Below the pieces are notes generated by a model. The model ran no database searches. It saw only the letters and a list, made by a program, of their open reading frames with translations, and had not been told where the DNA came from. Positions 1-64,000 of a stretch of DNA of 64,000 bases are shown here, piece by piece; position 1 is the first letter of the stretch, and each line of letters opens with the position of its first letter. Source of the DNA: Chrysomallon squamiferum (lineage: Eukaryota > Mollusca > Gastropoda > Neomphalida > Peltospiridae); contig CM022679.1 in NCBI GenBank assembly GCA_012295275.1, positions 14,175,842 through 14,239,841 of the forward strand. Direction: 5' to 3'. Made by a program: the position numbers and the translations under genes.

Positions 1-868
1 AGGTCTGCCAACACAGAGTGTTTCAAATGTAAAATGCTTGTCATGTTAAAACTGGGATAACAAACAGTCTCAGTGATGTTTAACTTACTGTTCTGCGGCT
101 CTACAAACAATGACATCAGATGCACAAAATTTCAAAAGAATAAAACAAAAATAAAAATAAAAATAATTTTTTCAATAACTAAATTTATCATTTTAAGTCA
201 TACTGATGCTGTTGAGAGTAAATCTAATGTAGTATATAATATGTAGATGACCATAAACTGGATATATTTTTTGAATATATAATAATTACTTATATACCAA
301 GTAGATATATACATATCCTGGCCACTATCTGGGTGCTAATCATTTTTGGGGTAATGGTGGTCACTGGGCTTTGCTAAAGCAATTGGTGGGTGTTTGACTT
401 GATATTCATAACTATTCAACCTTGTGTGCTTAGTTTTTTTTCTAGTATGTTGTAATATGTATGTTAAATCTATAGATAAACAGATATGTCTGGAAAGGAA
501 GGAGTTCTGTTTCTCATGTATCTTTGTTCTGGGTCTGAGTAGTTAAAATTTTAATCATTAAGCTTTAATTGTACCTTCCCATGGGCGGGAAGACTTATAA
601 ATTAGTTGTGAAATACCGGCAAGTTTTATTTAATTATTGATCAATATTTAATGAATATCTAATTAAATTTTAATCAGCATTATTTAAGTTTAATCTGTTA
701 TATTCTATAATCATAGTGAGTTTGATGGTTCAGTATGACAGTGTTTGAAAGTGGGCAACTATTCAAAAAAAAAAAAAAAAAAAAAAAGAAGAAGATTATT
801 GAGTACTGATTAGTCTATAAATAATGCCAATGTCTAAAATAACACAACTGTATTGTGAGTTGTCCTAC
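1..868 (-). other. RAP1GDS1 intron 7 (partial)
   Basis: AT-rich intron running off the left edge. It contains a poly-A run at about 765-787 and (TA)-rich stretches. No exon with flanking splice signals and armadillo-like coding was seen here. Confidence 0.7.
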
Positions 869-54860
<53,992 letters not shown>

Positions 54861-55508
54861 CTCTTTGAGTTTCAACGAATTCAGTCATATAAATAATCAT
54901 TAAATTGCATTTACTCCTCTAGAACGCCATAGGCACTGAACAATGGGAGACGGGTTCTATGATCATAATGCAGAAAATCAATTTCTTCCTATTTCCTTCT
55001 GGGCGCTGCCATGACACCGGAAGTGTAAACTACAGGGATGCTTGTTTCCGTAAATCCTATTTAAAATTATGTCATTGAAATAAATGGATTAGAATGTCAT
55101 GCATAAAATATCTGCTTATACGTGCAAAAAGAAAGTAATATATAACAAATTATACATGTCAGCGTGGTTATATTTATTTTGATTTGAACAAAGATATACC
55201 GGCAGAATTTATGACAGGTGAGCGATCTGATTTTAGAAATTAATGAATTCTCCCGATTCTATATTGGGGTTCGTATGGAAAATGCGACTCAATTTCTAAT
55301 GCGGTTGAGGGAATATAAAATCAAGAATAACTTTGTTTTATTTAACTTGGTGGCTATTTCTCCGCGGGATTTGTATCAGAAATGGAAGTGGAGCAAATAA
55401 ATTATTGATAAATTAAAAATACCTTTGGCAAAAAACTTTTGAAGTTTCATTTTCGATGACGTCCTTTAGCAGTTCTTCGGAGTACTTGATGGCGGTTTCG
55501 GTCAAAAC
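54861..55508. promoter_or_regulatory. Bidirectional promoter between RAP1GDS1 and the PDZ gene
   Basis: Only 648 bases separate the two divergent start codons, and the stretch is richer in CpG than its surroundings. No TATA box is placed sensibly for either gene. Visible sites are an ETS/GABP consensus ACCGGAAGTG (55016-55025), a CRE-like TGACGTC (55457-55463) and ATGGCGG, a YY1-like core (55489-55495). ETS/GABP sites are typical of TATA-less bidirectional promoters in animals. The cap sites are inferred. A 61-codon reading frame (55218-55400) also lies here and is discussed as a finding. Confidence 0.65.
55016..55025 (+). promoter_or_regulatory. Consensus ETS/GABP binding site
   Basis: The sequence ACCGGAAGTG matches the GABP/ETS consensus exactly. 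It lies about 155 bases upstream of the RAP1GDS1 start codon, where that gene's cap site would be expected. It is called from the motif alone. Confidence 0.5.
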
Positions 55509-55512
55509 ATGA
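55489..55512 (+). other. Upstream ORF of 7 codons overlapping the PDZ gene start (ATGA)
   Basis: The reading is ATG GCG GTT TCG GTC AAA ACA TGA. The stop overlaps the main ATG as ATGA, the arrangement seen in stop-start reinitiation. Whether it is translated depends on a cap site upstream of 55489, which is not known; its ATGGCGG also matches a YY1-like core often found at cap sites. Confidence 0.4.
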
Positions 55513-55604
55513 GTTCCTTCTCTGTGGTTTTAAAAGGTGGTCCGCCCTGGGGATTTAGGATTCAGGGCGGCAGGGAATTTGAAGAACCCCTAAAGATAGC
55601 CAAG
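55509..55604 (+). CDS. First coding exon of a PDZ-domain protein (PDLIM/ZASP/synaptopodin-2 type)
   Basis: The exon has 32 codons from ATG to a consensus donor AAG|GTAAGT (phase 0). It reads MSSFSVVLKGGPPWGFRIQG, then GREFEEPLKIAK. The carboxylate-binding loop PWGF (residues 13-16), the following R-I-Q-G-G and the P-L-x-I strand are the signature of N-terminal PDZ domains in the PDLIM/Enigma/ZASP group and in synaptopodin-2. Those proteins bind alpha-actinin and organise actin Z-discs and stress fibres. Ending the first exon just before the Val/Ile of the next strand is consistent with that architecture. The rest of the PDZ domain and any LIM domains are not in the window, so the exact family cannot be fixed. 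The ATG is overlapped by the stop of a 7-codon upstream ORF. Confidence 0.8.
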
Positions 55605-56429
55605 GTAAGTTTTTGTGTTATTTTCAAAATATGTGTTATTGCGTTTAAATGAGCAAAGAACTAGCAGCACAACTTTGAAGTTACTGTCCTGTACAGATTG
55701 ATCTGTCAAAAACTGCAGAGGCCCACATAGGGTTGAAGCACGTACATTACACCCACAGTGATCTAAGAAATGCCTAGAATTATAATCTTTTACATTAACC
55801 TGATATTAAAAAATCTTTATTATGTATCCCCATTTGATATAATTTAATTTTAAATACCTAAAGAAATATACACTAGTTGTATAAGTATTATTTTCAAACC
55901 AGTCAGAATACAGCTAAAGAAAGAACTAAGAATTTCTCCAAAACTAATACAAATAAATAAATAAATAAAATATTTCAGCTTATACAAATTATGTTGTGAA
56001 ATACAACAGTCTGTCGTTTTTCTCTTTAAATTAATAATTTGTTACCTACACACCAGTTGAAGAAAAACATGCAGGAAGGGATCTGGAAGCTGTAATCTTC
56101 TTCTTACAGCAGCAGACTGTGTTTTTAAAAATGTATTTGCCAGAGAAGTGTAACTGAAAACCCCCTTAGAATCATCATTCACTAGTTAAGATCATCACCC
56201 AAAGCAAAATATGTTCAGCACTTCCTCATTATTTCTAGTTTTCTATTCGTGCAAAACAAAAAATAGAATTAATTAAGTGAAAAGTGAAAATATTTAAAGA
56301 GAAATTTTTATAAAATAAAATAAAATAAAATAAATGATAATAAAACAAAACAAAATAAATTAAAATAAAATAACATAAAATAAAATAAGTAATAAAACAA
56401 CAGCAGAGAAGCCAAATCCATTAATATAT

Positions 56430-56466
<37 letters not shown>

Positions 56467-56755
56467 AAGTTTTCATATATAAATAGAACATTGCTAGGTT
56501 AATAAATAATAATTTAAACCAAAAAAAAAATGCATTTTCATCAAGATTTAAATGCATATCTTATTTCCTTCTGGGGCATGATAAAGACTTGATAGTTGAC
56601 TTCTTTTATATTGTGGAATGTGGTAATAACTGTTGCAAACAACTTTGAAGTGTCATTAATACTTCCAGTGGGTAAATCAGATTTATACACAGTCACGGCA
56701 GATAGGTGCATTGCTTGTGTGATGATATATATATATGTAAATCCCCAGAAATATC

Positions 56756-56820
<65 letters not shown>

Positions 56821-57433
56821 AATAATAAAATAATAATAATAAATAAATAATTAATGTAGTACTTGTTTTATAATTTATGAAAAGTAACTTAAGAAGCAAG
56901 AATAAAATTGTCTGTATGCAAACAAGCAGTTTGAGATTATGAATAATTTTATGTCAGTCAAAAACCAAGCCTGTGTATTAAGTAGTAAACTCATTTGAAC
57001 ACACACACACACACACATTCACATGCATGATGGTATTAAAAAGTCTGTAATATATCACTGGTTGTTTGTTTAAGTATTATTTGGGTTTTTAATATACACA
57101 TACTTGTGCATGTTTATGCATACATACTTGTAAGCATAAACACACACAAACATGCCCAATCTTAGATCAGTTTGGACATAACTTGTATACATGCAGTGAA
57201 CAAAGACAAAACTGTGTTTTGATATGAACATACAAACACATACACCCATTTTTTAATACATGCATATTCTAGTTTCTACAATACATATGTAAACCCCCCA
57301 AACCCCCCCACACACACACACACACACACACACAAACATACACACACATACACACACATACACACACACAGAAAGCAAGATATAAATATATACTAGAAAC
57401 GTTGTTTGTTTAAGCACTCTGGATTATTATGTG

Positions 57434-57492
<59 letters not shown>
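57434..57492. repeat. (TA)n microsatellite, about 59 bp
   Basis: Uninterrupted TA dinucleotides, self-complementary. Confidence 0.95.
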
Positions 57493-57495
<3 letters not shown>

Positions 57496-57832
57496 AATCA
57501 ATTAGTCAAGTTGGTTTGATCAGTAAAGAGAAAAGTGGGACATGTCATACATTCCAAACTCACCAAGGACTGAAAGTCAGGCACGCAATTGTATGAAAAC
57601 ATTACCTGAATTTTAACACTGTGAACTTTCAAGAAAGTAACCCTGAAGTAGAATGTTATTAATACAGTGTATAACAAAATTATCATATAGGTTAGAGATT
57701 CAGGCACATGTAACACTGTATAACATTGTTTTAATAATACTTAATTTTAAAAAATCAATGTATTGTACACATAAAAACTGTTTTAAATTTAATATATGTA
57801 TATATGTAAGTTGAGTTTACAATATAATAAAT

Positions 57833-57866
<34 letters not shown>

Positions 57867-59132
57867 ACATATTTAGAACCAAACATTGATCTGAATTAAA
57901 AGTTAATACAATGAAGCACATGCATTATTATTATGTTAACTTGCGGATTAAATGATTAGGATTAATAAGATTATCATGTAATACATTTTGTTAGTTTTTT
58001 ATATATATTTATATTCAGAAAATGCAAAGTAATTTTTCCAATAATTTCATAAAGGATTGATTATTATTATTATTATAATTTAAAATTTGTTTTGAAAAAG
58101 ACGTTTAAGACTTCATTACTCTTACTACCACTTCTATTAATATTATGTGTTTGAAAAAATTTTTTGAATTACAATTTATTTTCCAAAATGCTGATCATAA
58201 GTTGGTGCTTCCAAAAATAACTATTTTTGTGAAAGGCATTATATGTGTGTGTGTGTGTGTGTGTGTGTCTGTGTATGTGTTTTTATATATGCGGGTATGT
58301 GTGTATGTATGTGCATGTGTATGTGTATGTGTATGTATGCGAGTGTGCATATGTGTGTATCTGTAATTTGCTATTTGATACTGAAAATTTAAAATTCCAT
58401 TATTCAGTTTACACATGTAATAGGCTCTAGCTAATACATTATACCTGTATGTACAGTGTCAGTGATTATACTGTTGAGGTGTATTGGTGAGTTGTACCTG
58501 TAGAAGATAATTAATCATGTCTGAGGTAACTACAGGTAACAAACAAACTAACTGGACTAATTTCATAGCGTCTCTGGTATTACACTATCTCTGTACAATC
58601 TATACCCTGTCATTAACTACCCATTTTGTGTTCACAATTTTTTTCTTGTTCTTCTTCACCTCTTTGTGTCCAATGATCATATCTATTACTCCATCAACAT
58701 AAATATTAGCTCAATTATTGTATGGGTGGACCATTGATATTAATTTAATCTTTCTGTCATATAGACATACCATCTATCTATCTATCTATCTATCTATCTA
58801 TATATATACATAAGTTAAGTTTTCTAAGTTAAGCCATTAATAAAAAAATTATTAATATAATTGTTCTTTGATTTGAATAACCAATACAGTTATGAACGTG
58901 ATTGTTCTGAGGTCAGTGTAAATATTAATTTAGTGTTTCCGAGTCTTATCTGAACAGTTTTATATCCATTAATTATCGAGTGTCAGCCGGTTTCATCCGT
59001 CTAAGTCAGTGTGTGTTTAATGAACTAGAGTGTGTAATTACTGAAGCCAGGCCTATCGTTAGCATCATTAATTTCATGTATTTCTTGTTTTCACACTCAG
59101 TAATGTTTGTCTTGTCAGCAGAAACAGGAGCA

Positions 59133-59200
59133 GGAGTGGCTCAGTGGTTAGAGCTGTTGTCTTAGGCTTCGTTAATTGTACCTCCAACCTCAGAGCTGTG
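59133..59200 (+). other. tRNA-like SINE head remnant
   Basis: GGAGTGGCTCAGTGGTTAGA is an excellent tRNA D-arm/A-box match. The following GGCTTCGTTAATTG is only a poor B-box candidate, so the element is partial or decayed. Confidence 0.5.
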
Positions 59201-59327
59201 TAATATCCATTTGATTGTTTTCCTATTCCGACTATAGTTACAATGGGATGTTGTTCATCACAGTAGCTAATACTTTTTTTTCTGTCTTTGGAATTGTTCT
59301 TGTAAATGACCCTTTGCTGAAGATTGT

Positions 59328-59328
<1 letters not shown>

Positions 59329-59394
<66 letters not shown>
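59329..59394. repeat. (CT)n microsatellite ending in CAG
   Basis: About 33 CT dinucleotides end in CAG at 59395-59397. On the plus strand this resembles a strong polypyrimidine tract with an acceptor inside the PDZ gene intron, but the sequence after it hits a stop at once in the phase required. Confidence 0.95.
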
Positions 59395-59397
<3 letters not shown>

Positions 59398-60049
59398 GTC
59401 TAATAGAATAATGCAGTGGCTTCTTCAGAATATATCTTTTGGATTAAGAAATAATTTGACAGCTTTATGAATTAATCAGTGTATTTTGTGCTTTTGTTAA
59501 ACAAATTAAACATTGTAACATGTTTTCTTCCAGGCTTTTTTATGAAAAGTGTAAATACTTTTAAATATGCATTTAATTAAAAAAATAAAAATAAAATAAT
59601 AAAAATTTCAAAATAAATAAACTTAAAAAAATAAATAATTTTGATCCTAATTTAATTGAAATCAATTTAACACTATATAATTCATCTATTACAAAAGCTT
59701 ATTTGTATTAATGATTTTTAGCACATTATCATATAAATACATTAATGCACAAATACATTCACACACACATACATACATGCACATAAAGATACAAATATGT
59801 AATACAATTTTTTTGTCAAGTAAATATTTTTACTTGATGTTTGGCAGTGTGTATATCTGTTTTTACCTAACACTTGTCTGATATTTATATATATTCTACT
59901 GTGTTTCTCACATTACAAACCTCTTCACACGAATGTATATTTATACATGCATTTGTTAACATTAACACTAGCGATACTCAGTACTACTTTTTTTTTGGAG
60001 TCAGTTAAAACACTCAAAGGTGCTTCTGTCTAGAATAAAACCTCAATTT

Positions 60050-61420
60050 CCTGATCTTTAAGGTAATGTTGGTCACATGACTTCAAATTGGACATATTTA
60101 TTGCACGTCTCAGGTTGTAAAATGTGATAAGTGGGAACTAGATCCATCATATCTTCACCCAACAGCCCATCTGGCCCTGCTAACACATGTAAGACTGACC
60201 CAGCCACACGGTAACACCATTCCCTGTCAGGCATTGGGTATGAAAAGTATCGCACACGTGTAATACACGAACACTGACTCACCAAGCATTGTAACTTGTC
60301 TGATATGGGTATTAGCTGTTATTATTTCACACAACTTTTAAAATAAATTTTATAAACATTAACTGCACTGTTTGTTTTGGGGTATAAGATGTAAAATACA
60401 CATTTAATTTGTGAAGCATTACACTGGTCAGATATTGGGTTTTAGAAGTGCCTAATTTAAGTAAAATGAAAAAAAAAAAAAAAAAGAAATTGTGAAGACT
60501 AACAAAGACAATAAGGTAACAAATTTCCATGTCAAATATTGTATATATGATAAACTTGACACAAGTAAACATTCTTTTTTTTTAAAATGTTATAAAGAGT
60601 GACCTATCCAGAATAGTAAACTGTGTTTTTCTCCCATGTGAGATGTTGGATATAAAAAGTATCTTGACGTGCATATAAAATATACAAAAGACTAAGCCAG
60701 CATCTTGGCTATTTTCCCTGACAGATGTTAGGTATTGGAAATATCTCCTGTAGGTAAAACAAAGCCATAATTAATAAATGATCTTGCCAGAATGCATGTT
60801 TCCACTGTCAGATGATTGATTTTAGAAGTGAAATATAATCATATCTAATATTCAAATAGTGTTGATCCAGTATGGTAGCTACTACTACTCATGTAAGAAA
60901 TATTGTACATAAAATATTTCATACACAGAATGCACAAAAACTGACCCATGTGTAATATATGAAAACTGACCACATTGTTCTATATGAGATGTTGAGTATT
61001 GAAATAAGCAAAATAGAAAGACTGTAGGATAACTGTTTTCTTATCAGATGTTAGTTATTAGAAGTATCTTACATTTAGAATATACAGATACTAACCTATC
61101 CAGATGTTGGATATTAGAAGTATCTTACCAGTTAATACAAGACTGACCCTATCAGCATCTTATCTGATTCCCTTTCCATGTTGGGTATTAGAAGTATATA
61201 TATATGGAATATACAAATACTGACCTACTCAGATGTTGGGTATTAGAAGTATCTTACATGCAAGACTGACCCCGCTAACATTATATCTTTTTCCCTTTCA
61301 TATGTTGGGTATTAGAAATATTTCACCTATGGTATATGCAGATACTAACCCAGCCAGATGTATCTTACATATGGAATACACAGATACTGTATCAGCAGTA
61401 TACTGTGTATTAGAAGCATT
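60050..61420. repeat. Higher-order tandem repeat with alternating 53- and 75-bp units
   Basis: All units begin AGATGTTGGGTATTAGAAGT. Short units continue ...ATATACAGATACTAACC. Long units continue ...AAGACTGACCC, then a TATCT...TTCCCTTTC segment. Between about 61040 and 61380 short and long units alternate, giving a period of about 130 bases. Copies to the left are older and interrupted. Confidence 0.8.
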
Positions 61421-61428
61421 TCATGCAG

Positions 61429-61465
<37 letters not shown>

Positions 61466-62891
61466 CTCAGCATTCAGTCCTTAAAATGTGCACATTCCTT
61501 TTTCTGCTGACATTTGTGTCTGGGTGATCTCATTTCACCGATTTCTTTTTGATTCTGCAGGTGATGCATTTCTGATAAACCAGATCACCTTTCAGCTGTG
61601 CTTTACTGTGGATCATTTATGGCTATTTTTATATAATGCATCAAGCATGTTGACTCATTCAAGACTAGGTTTTTAAAAAAATATTAATTTTTAATTTTTT
61701 TTTTTTTTATCTTGCATGTTGAACACCTGGTATTGCACACAGCATGTAAGAACCATCTGAAATATCCTCATTCCAGACATTTTATTGTCACATGACGTCA
61801 TAGCAGAGATACACTGCTGAAAATTGCCTTTTATTCAGTGTTTAGAACCTGCTTATAATAATTTATGTGTGTGTAAATATAGATATATTTGCATATGTAT
61901 CTATATATGTGTGTGTTTATATATATATATATATAGGTACATTGCTATGTATAAGCATATATATATGTGTGTGTGTGTGTGTATGTTTGTATGTATGTAA
62001 TTAAATATAAAAGTATAAACATTTACACACTAGCTCTTAAAGAAACCTCACATGTGGTCAAAATGTTACCAAGAAGTACTGAAACAAACTTTATGCTCTG
62101 TTAAATGTGATGTCTAAAAAAAAAAAAAAAAAAAAAAATCAGTTCCTACCACACTTTAAAAACACTACAGCAGTTCTGCCTTGGAGACTGCCTGAATAAC
62201 TGCTGAAGTCTTTTTTCCTATCAACCACACTGCAGGTGCTCAGTGCTTTGTGTTTCTGTAGCAATGAGCTGTTGATTGCAGCTTGCATGTACATTTGAAT
62301 TCTGATCACAAAACTGTATAGCTGTTTATGTAAAAACAGTTGGTATATATTCCATACAATGATGATGATGATGATGGTGATGATTGCTGTTTCTTTATTA
62401 ATGTCTGGCAGAGAACCAAACTTGCTAGTCTGTGTTCATGTAGAGGGTATCATGTTTGTGTTAAAAAAACTGATGTATACATTTAGTTAACTGCGTAATT
62501 CATTTTAGCAGAGATTTTGGAAAAAAAAGAAATCTGACATTTTGTACAGACCTCTGAATGAATGAATGATTAAAGCCAGTTTGATACGTTTTAGTGTTGA
62601 TTTTTATTAGGTGTCGATGAAACAGTTTTTATGTAATTGTTTTTTAATTAAAAAAACTTGCTATTGCCATTGCTTCATTAATTCTTTATTAGCTTTTAGT
62701 TAAGGTTCTTATTTGTTATTTGTTATAGACAACATAGCCTATACCATGCCTGCAGATTAACTTATTGAGAACACTAGTTGGAATGGTAAATAATCTAAGC
62801 AGTGCACTGAGGAATACTGATCTTGTGACTATCATATCATAGGCCAGTTCTCTGCCACATGTTTGTTTACTGTTTATGTACTTATATACTT

Positions 62892-62929
62892 ATGTATGTA
62901 TGTATGTATGTATGTATGTATATGTGTTT

Positions 62930-62970
<41 letters not shown>
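62892..62970. repeat. (TATG)n/(TG)n microsatellite, possible SINE tail
   Basis: TATG tetranucleotides followed by TG dinucleotides on the plus strand, lying directly 3' (minus sense) of the 5S-derived element. Confidence 0.85.
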
Positions 62971-62972
<2 letters not shown>

Positions 62973-63041
62973 ATAGCCACATATCTGTGCTGAAGACTTT
63001 TCTGACCACATGGTAAGGTACTGCAGTAGTATCTATAATGT

Positions 63042-63195
63042 GTGCATGATTTTCCCAGCCAGTCACCTCTCGGTGTGTCTGAGGTGAATGACTGCGTGGA
63101 CATGGTCACCCATCCAAGAAGAAGCCAAGTAGCTGGTTGCTTAACTGGCACACAAAGAGGAGCAGTGTTTTCATCGTAATATGTCAGATCAGAAA
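63042..63195 (-). other. 5S rRNA-derived SINE (SINE3-like) or 5S pseudogene
   Basis: The minus strand from 63195 runs nearly co-linear with animal 5S rRNA for about 92 bases. Matches include TTACGATGAAAACAC (5S CCACGTTGAAAGCAC), AGTTAAGCAACC (box A) and CTTGGATGGGTGACC (box C). About 37 bases flanked by GGTGAC direct repeats then intervene before GGTGACTGGCTGGGAAAATC, which matches the 5S 3' part. The sequence then leads into a (CA)n/(CATA)n tail at 62970-62892. Internal promoter elements are preserved, but the stems are not, so it is not a functional 5S gene. Confidence 0.7.
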
Positions 63196-64000
63196 GTCCC
63201 TTTACACTCACCGAACCATTCCATGTACGTGAATGGGAAAAAATGTCTTTGTGTTGGAGAAAGGTTTTCAGGTTGTTATTATACACCCCTGCAGCATTTA
63301 ATATCTCGAAACTGCTGTGATCATTATTAAAGTTATGTGGGAGAGAAAAAAAACTGAAGCGGGTAATAGTTGCAGTTTCAATATGCTTAGAGGAGTAATT
63401 TTTTGGGTGTTATTTTAACAAGGGACTGGGTCAGAGGTTTATGGCACAGATTTATACATATATATTTATTTATTTATTTAAGAAAAAATATATTTAAAGA
63501 AAGTCACTCTGGTTAAAATGTTGCCTTTATTGGAACCCCACTTGAAGACACATTAAAAATGTTTCTCTTCACTTTAATACTTTGTATTTTATAATGTGTT
63601 AAGTGTATTAAAGAAAAAAAAATCAGGTGTATATTACAGGTGTAACTGTTTAGAATGAATACACTGTATTAATGCTGATGGTACTAACTTTATATGAGTC
63701 ACTTTAATTCATTTTTGATAAGGATATATTTCAAATATATAGCTTATCTATTTGGTTCTGACTTAAGACAGATAAGTCAATAAAAATAAAAATAAAGAAA
63801 AGGAAAGCCAGCACATTAGAGAAAATCTGCCATGAAGATTGAATACTATAGCCTAAAAGCTAAAGTATTTACATGAACTGAATATTACAGTAAGAAATCA
63901 AAACAGACTGGTAGACTGGATATTACTGTAAAAAAGTGAAATAGAAATTAAATTTTGTAGATTTTATAGTGCAACCTCAGAGTCAAATGGAAACTGTAGA

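Larger units (their letters stand above)
55605..64000 (+). other. First intron of the PDZ gene (partial)
   Basis: No second PDZ exon (expected V/I-x-x-G-S-K-A and G-D motifs after an acceptor) was found before the right edge. Content is (TA)n 56434-56461, (AAAT)n 56762-56818, (CA)n 57308-57372, (TA)n 57434-57492, (GT)n 58241-58345, (ATCT)n 58770-58801, (CT)n 59329-59394, a higher-order tandem repeat 60050-61420, (GT)n 61434-61461, a 5S-derived element 63042-63195 and (TATG)n/(TG)n 62892-62970. Confidence 0.65.

Noticed and set aside
59329-59410. (CT)n followed by CAG as an acceptor for PDZ exon 2
   Set aside because: After the CAG the required phase 0 reads Val-stop (GTC TAA), and there is no PDZ-like sequence.
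60073-60285. 70-codon minus-strand frame that looked protein-like
   Set aside because: It overlaps the left, diverged part of the higher-order repeat, with no splice context.
61540-61680. TTCTGCAG|GTGATGC as another candidate second exon of the PDZ gene
   Set aside because: The phase-0 reading stops after four codons and shows no G-D or S-K-A motif.
62882-63286. 134-codon minus-strand open frame
   Set aside because: It runs through the 5S rRNA-derived element and its (CA)n tail; the nucleotide match to 5S explains it better than a protein does.

Overview
The window is eukaryotic nuclear DNA from an animal. It is very AT-rich, dense in simple repeats (CA/TG, GA/CT, TA, AAT, AAAT and poly-A runs), and has short coding exons separated by introns of 5-15 kb. 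Exon sequence, intron size, (CA)n/(TATG)n-rich introns and SINE remnants suggest a lophotrochozoan, most likely a mollusc. That placement is inference, because no lineage-specific marker was found.

From 54860 leftwards past base 1, on the minus strand, lies the 5' part of one large gene: the orthologue of RAP1GDS1 (SmgGDS), an armadillo-repeat chaperone and exchange factor for small GTPases. Seven coding exons were found (54857-54860, 42759-42857, 27605-27742, 21261-21386, 16130-16276, 7881-8009, 869-991). They encode residues 1-255 of a protein of about 600 residues. Every intron is phase 1, so each internal exon can be skipped in frame. The 147-base, 49-codon exon at 16130-16276 corresponds in position and length to the segment missing from the human short isoform SmgGDS-558. 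The remaining exons lie beyond base 1.

At 55509 a second gene starts on the plus strand. Its first coding exon (55509-55604) encodes the start of an N-terminal PDZ domain of the PDLIM/ZASP/synaptopodin-2 type. The rest lies beyond base 64000, and 55605-64000 reads as its first intron. The two genes diverge from a 650-base CpG-containing, TATA-less interval carrying a consensus ETS/GABP site, a CRE-like site and a YY1-like core: a compact bidirectional promoter. Both start codons are overlapped by short upstream ORFs.

The most unusual feature is in the introns of the armadillo gene. Three exon boundaries have been copied into the neighbouring intron. The donor end of exon 3 is repeated about ten times (26.7-27.6 kb). 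The acceptor end of exon 4 has two further copies upstream (21.66-21.88 kb), one with an intact acceptor and open frame. The donor end of exon 5 resembles the unit of a 45-bp array beside it (15.77-16.1 kb). Other arrays include a 2.2-kb, 53-bp minisatellite (31.27-33.44 kb), dimeric higher-order repeats (9.1-9.67 kb; 60.1-61.4 kb) and a degenerate 125-155-bp repeat (38.2-39.4 kb). A 5S rRNA-derived SINE lies at 63.04-63.2 kb, and several decayed tRNA-like SINE fragments are present. No bacterial-type genes, CRISPR arrays, intact tRNAs or intact transposase genes were seen.
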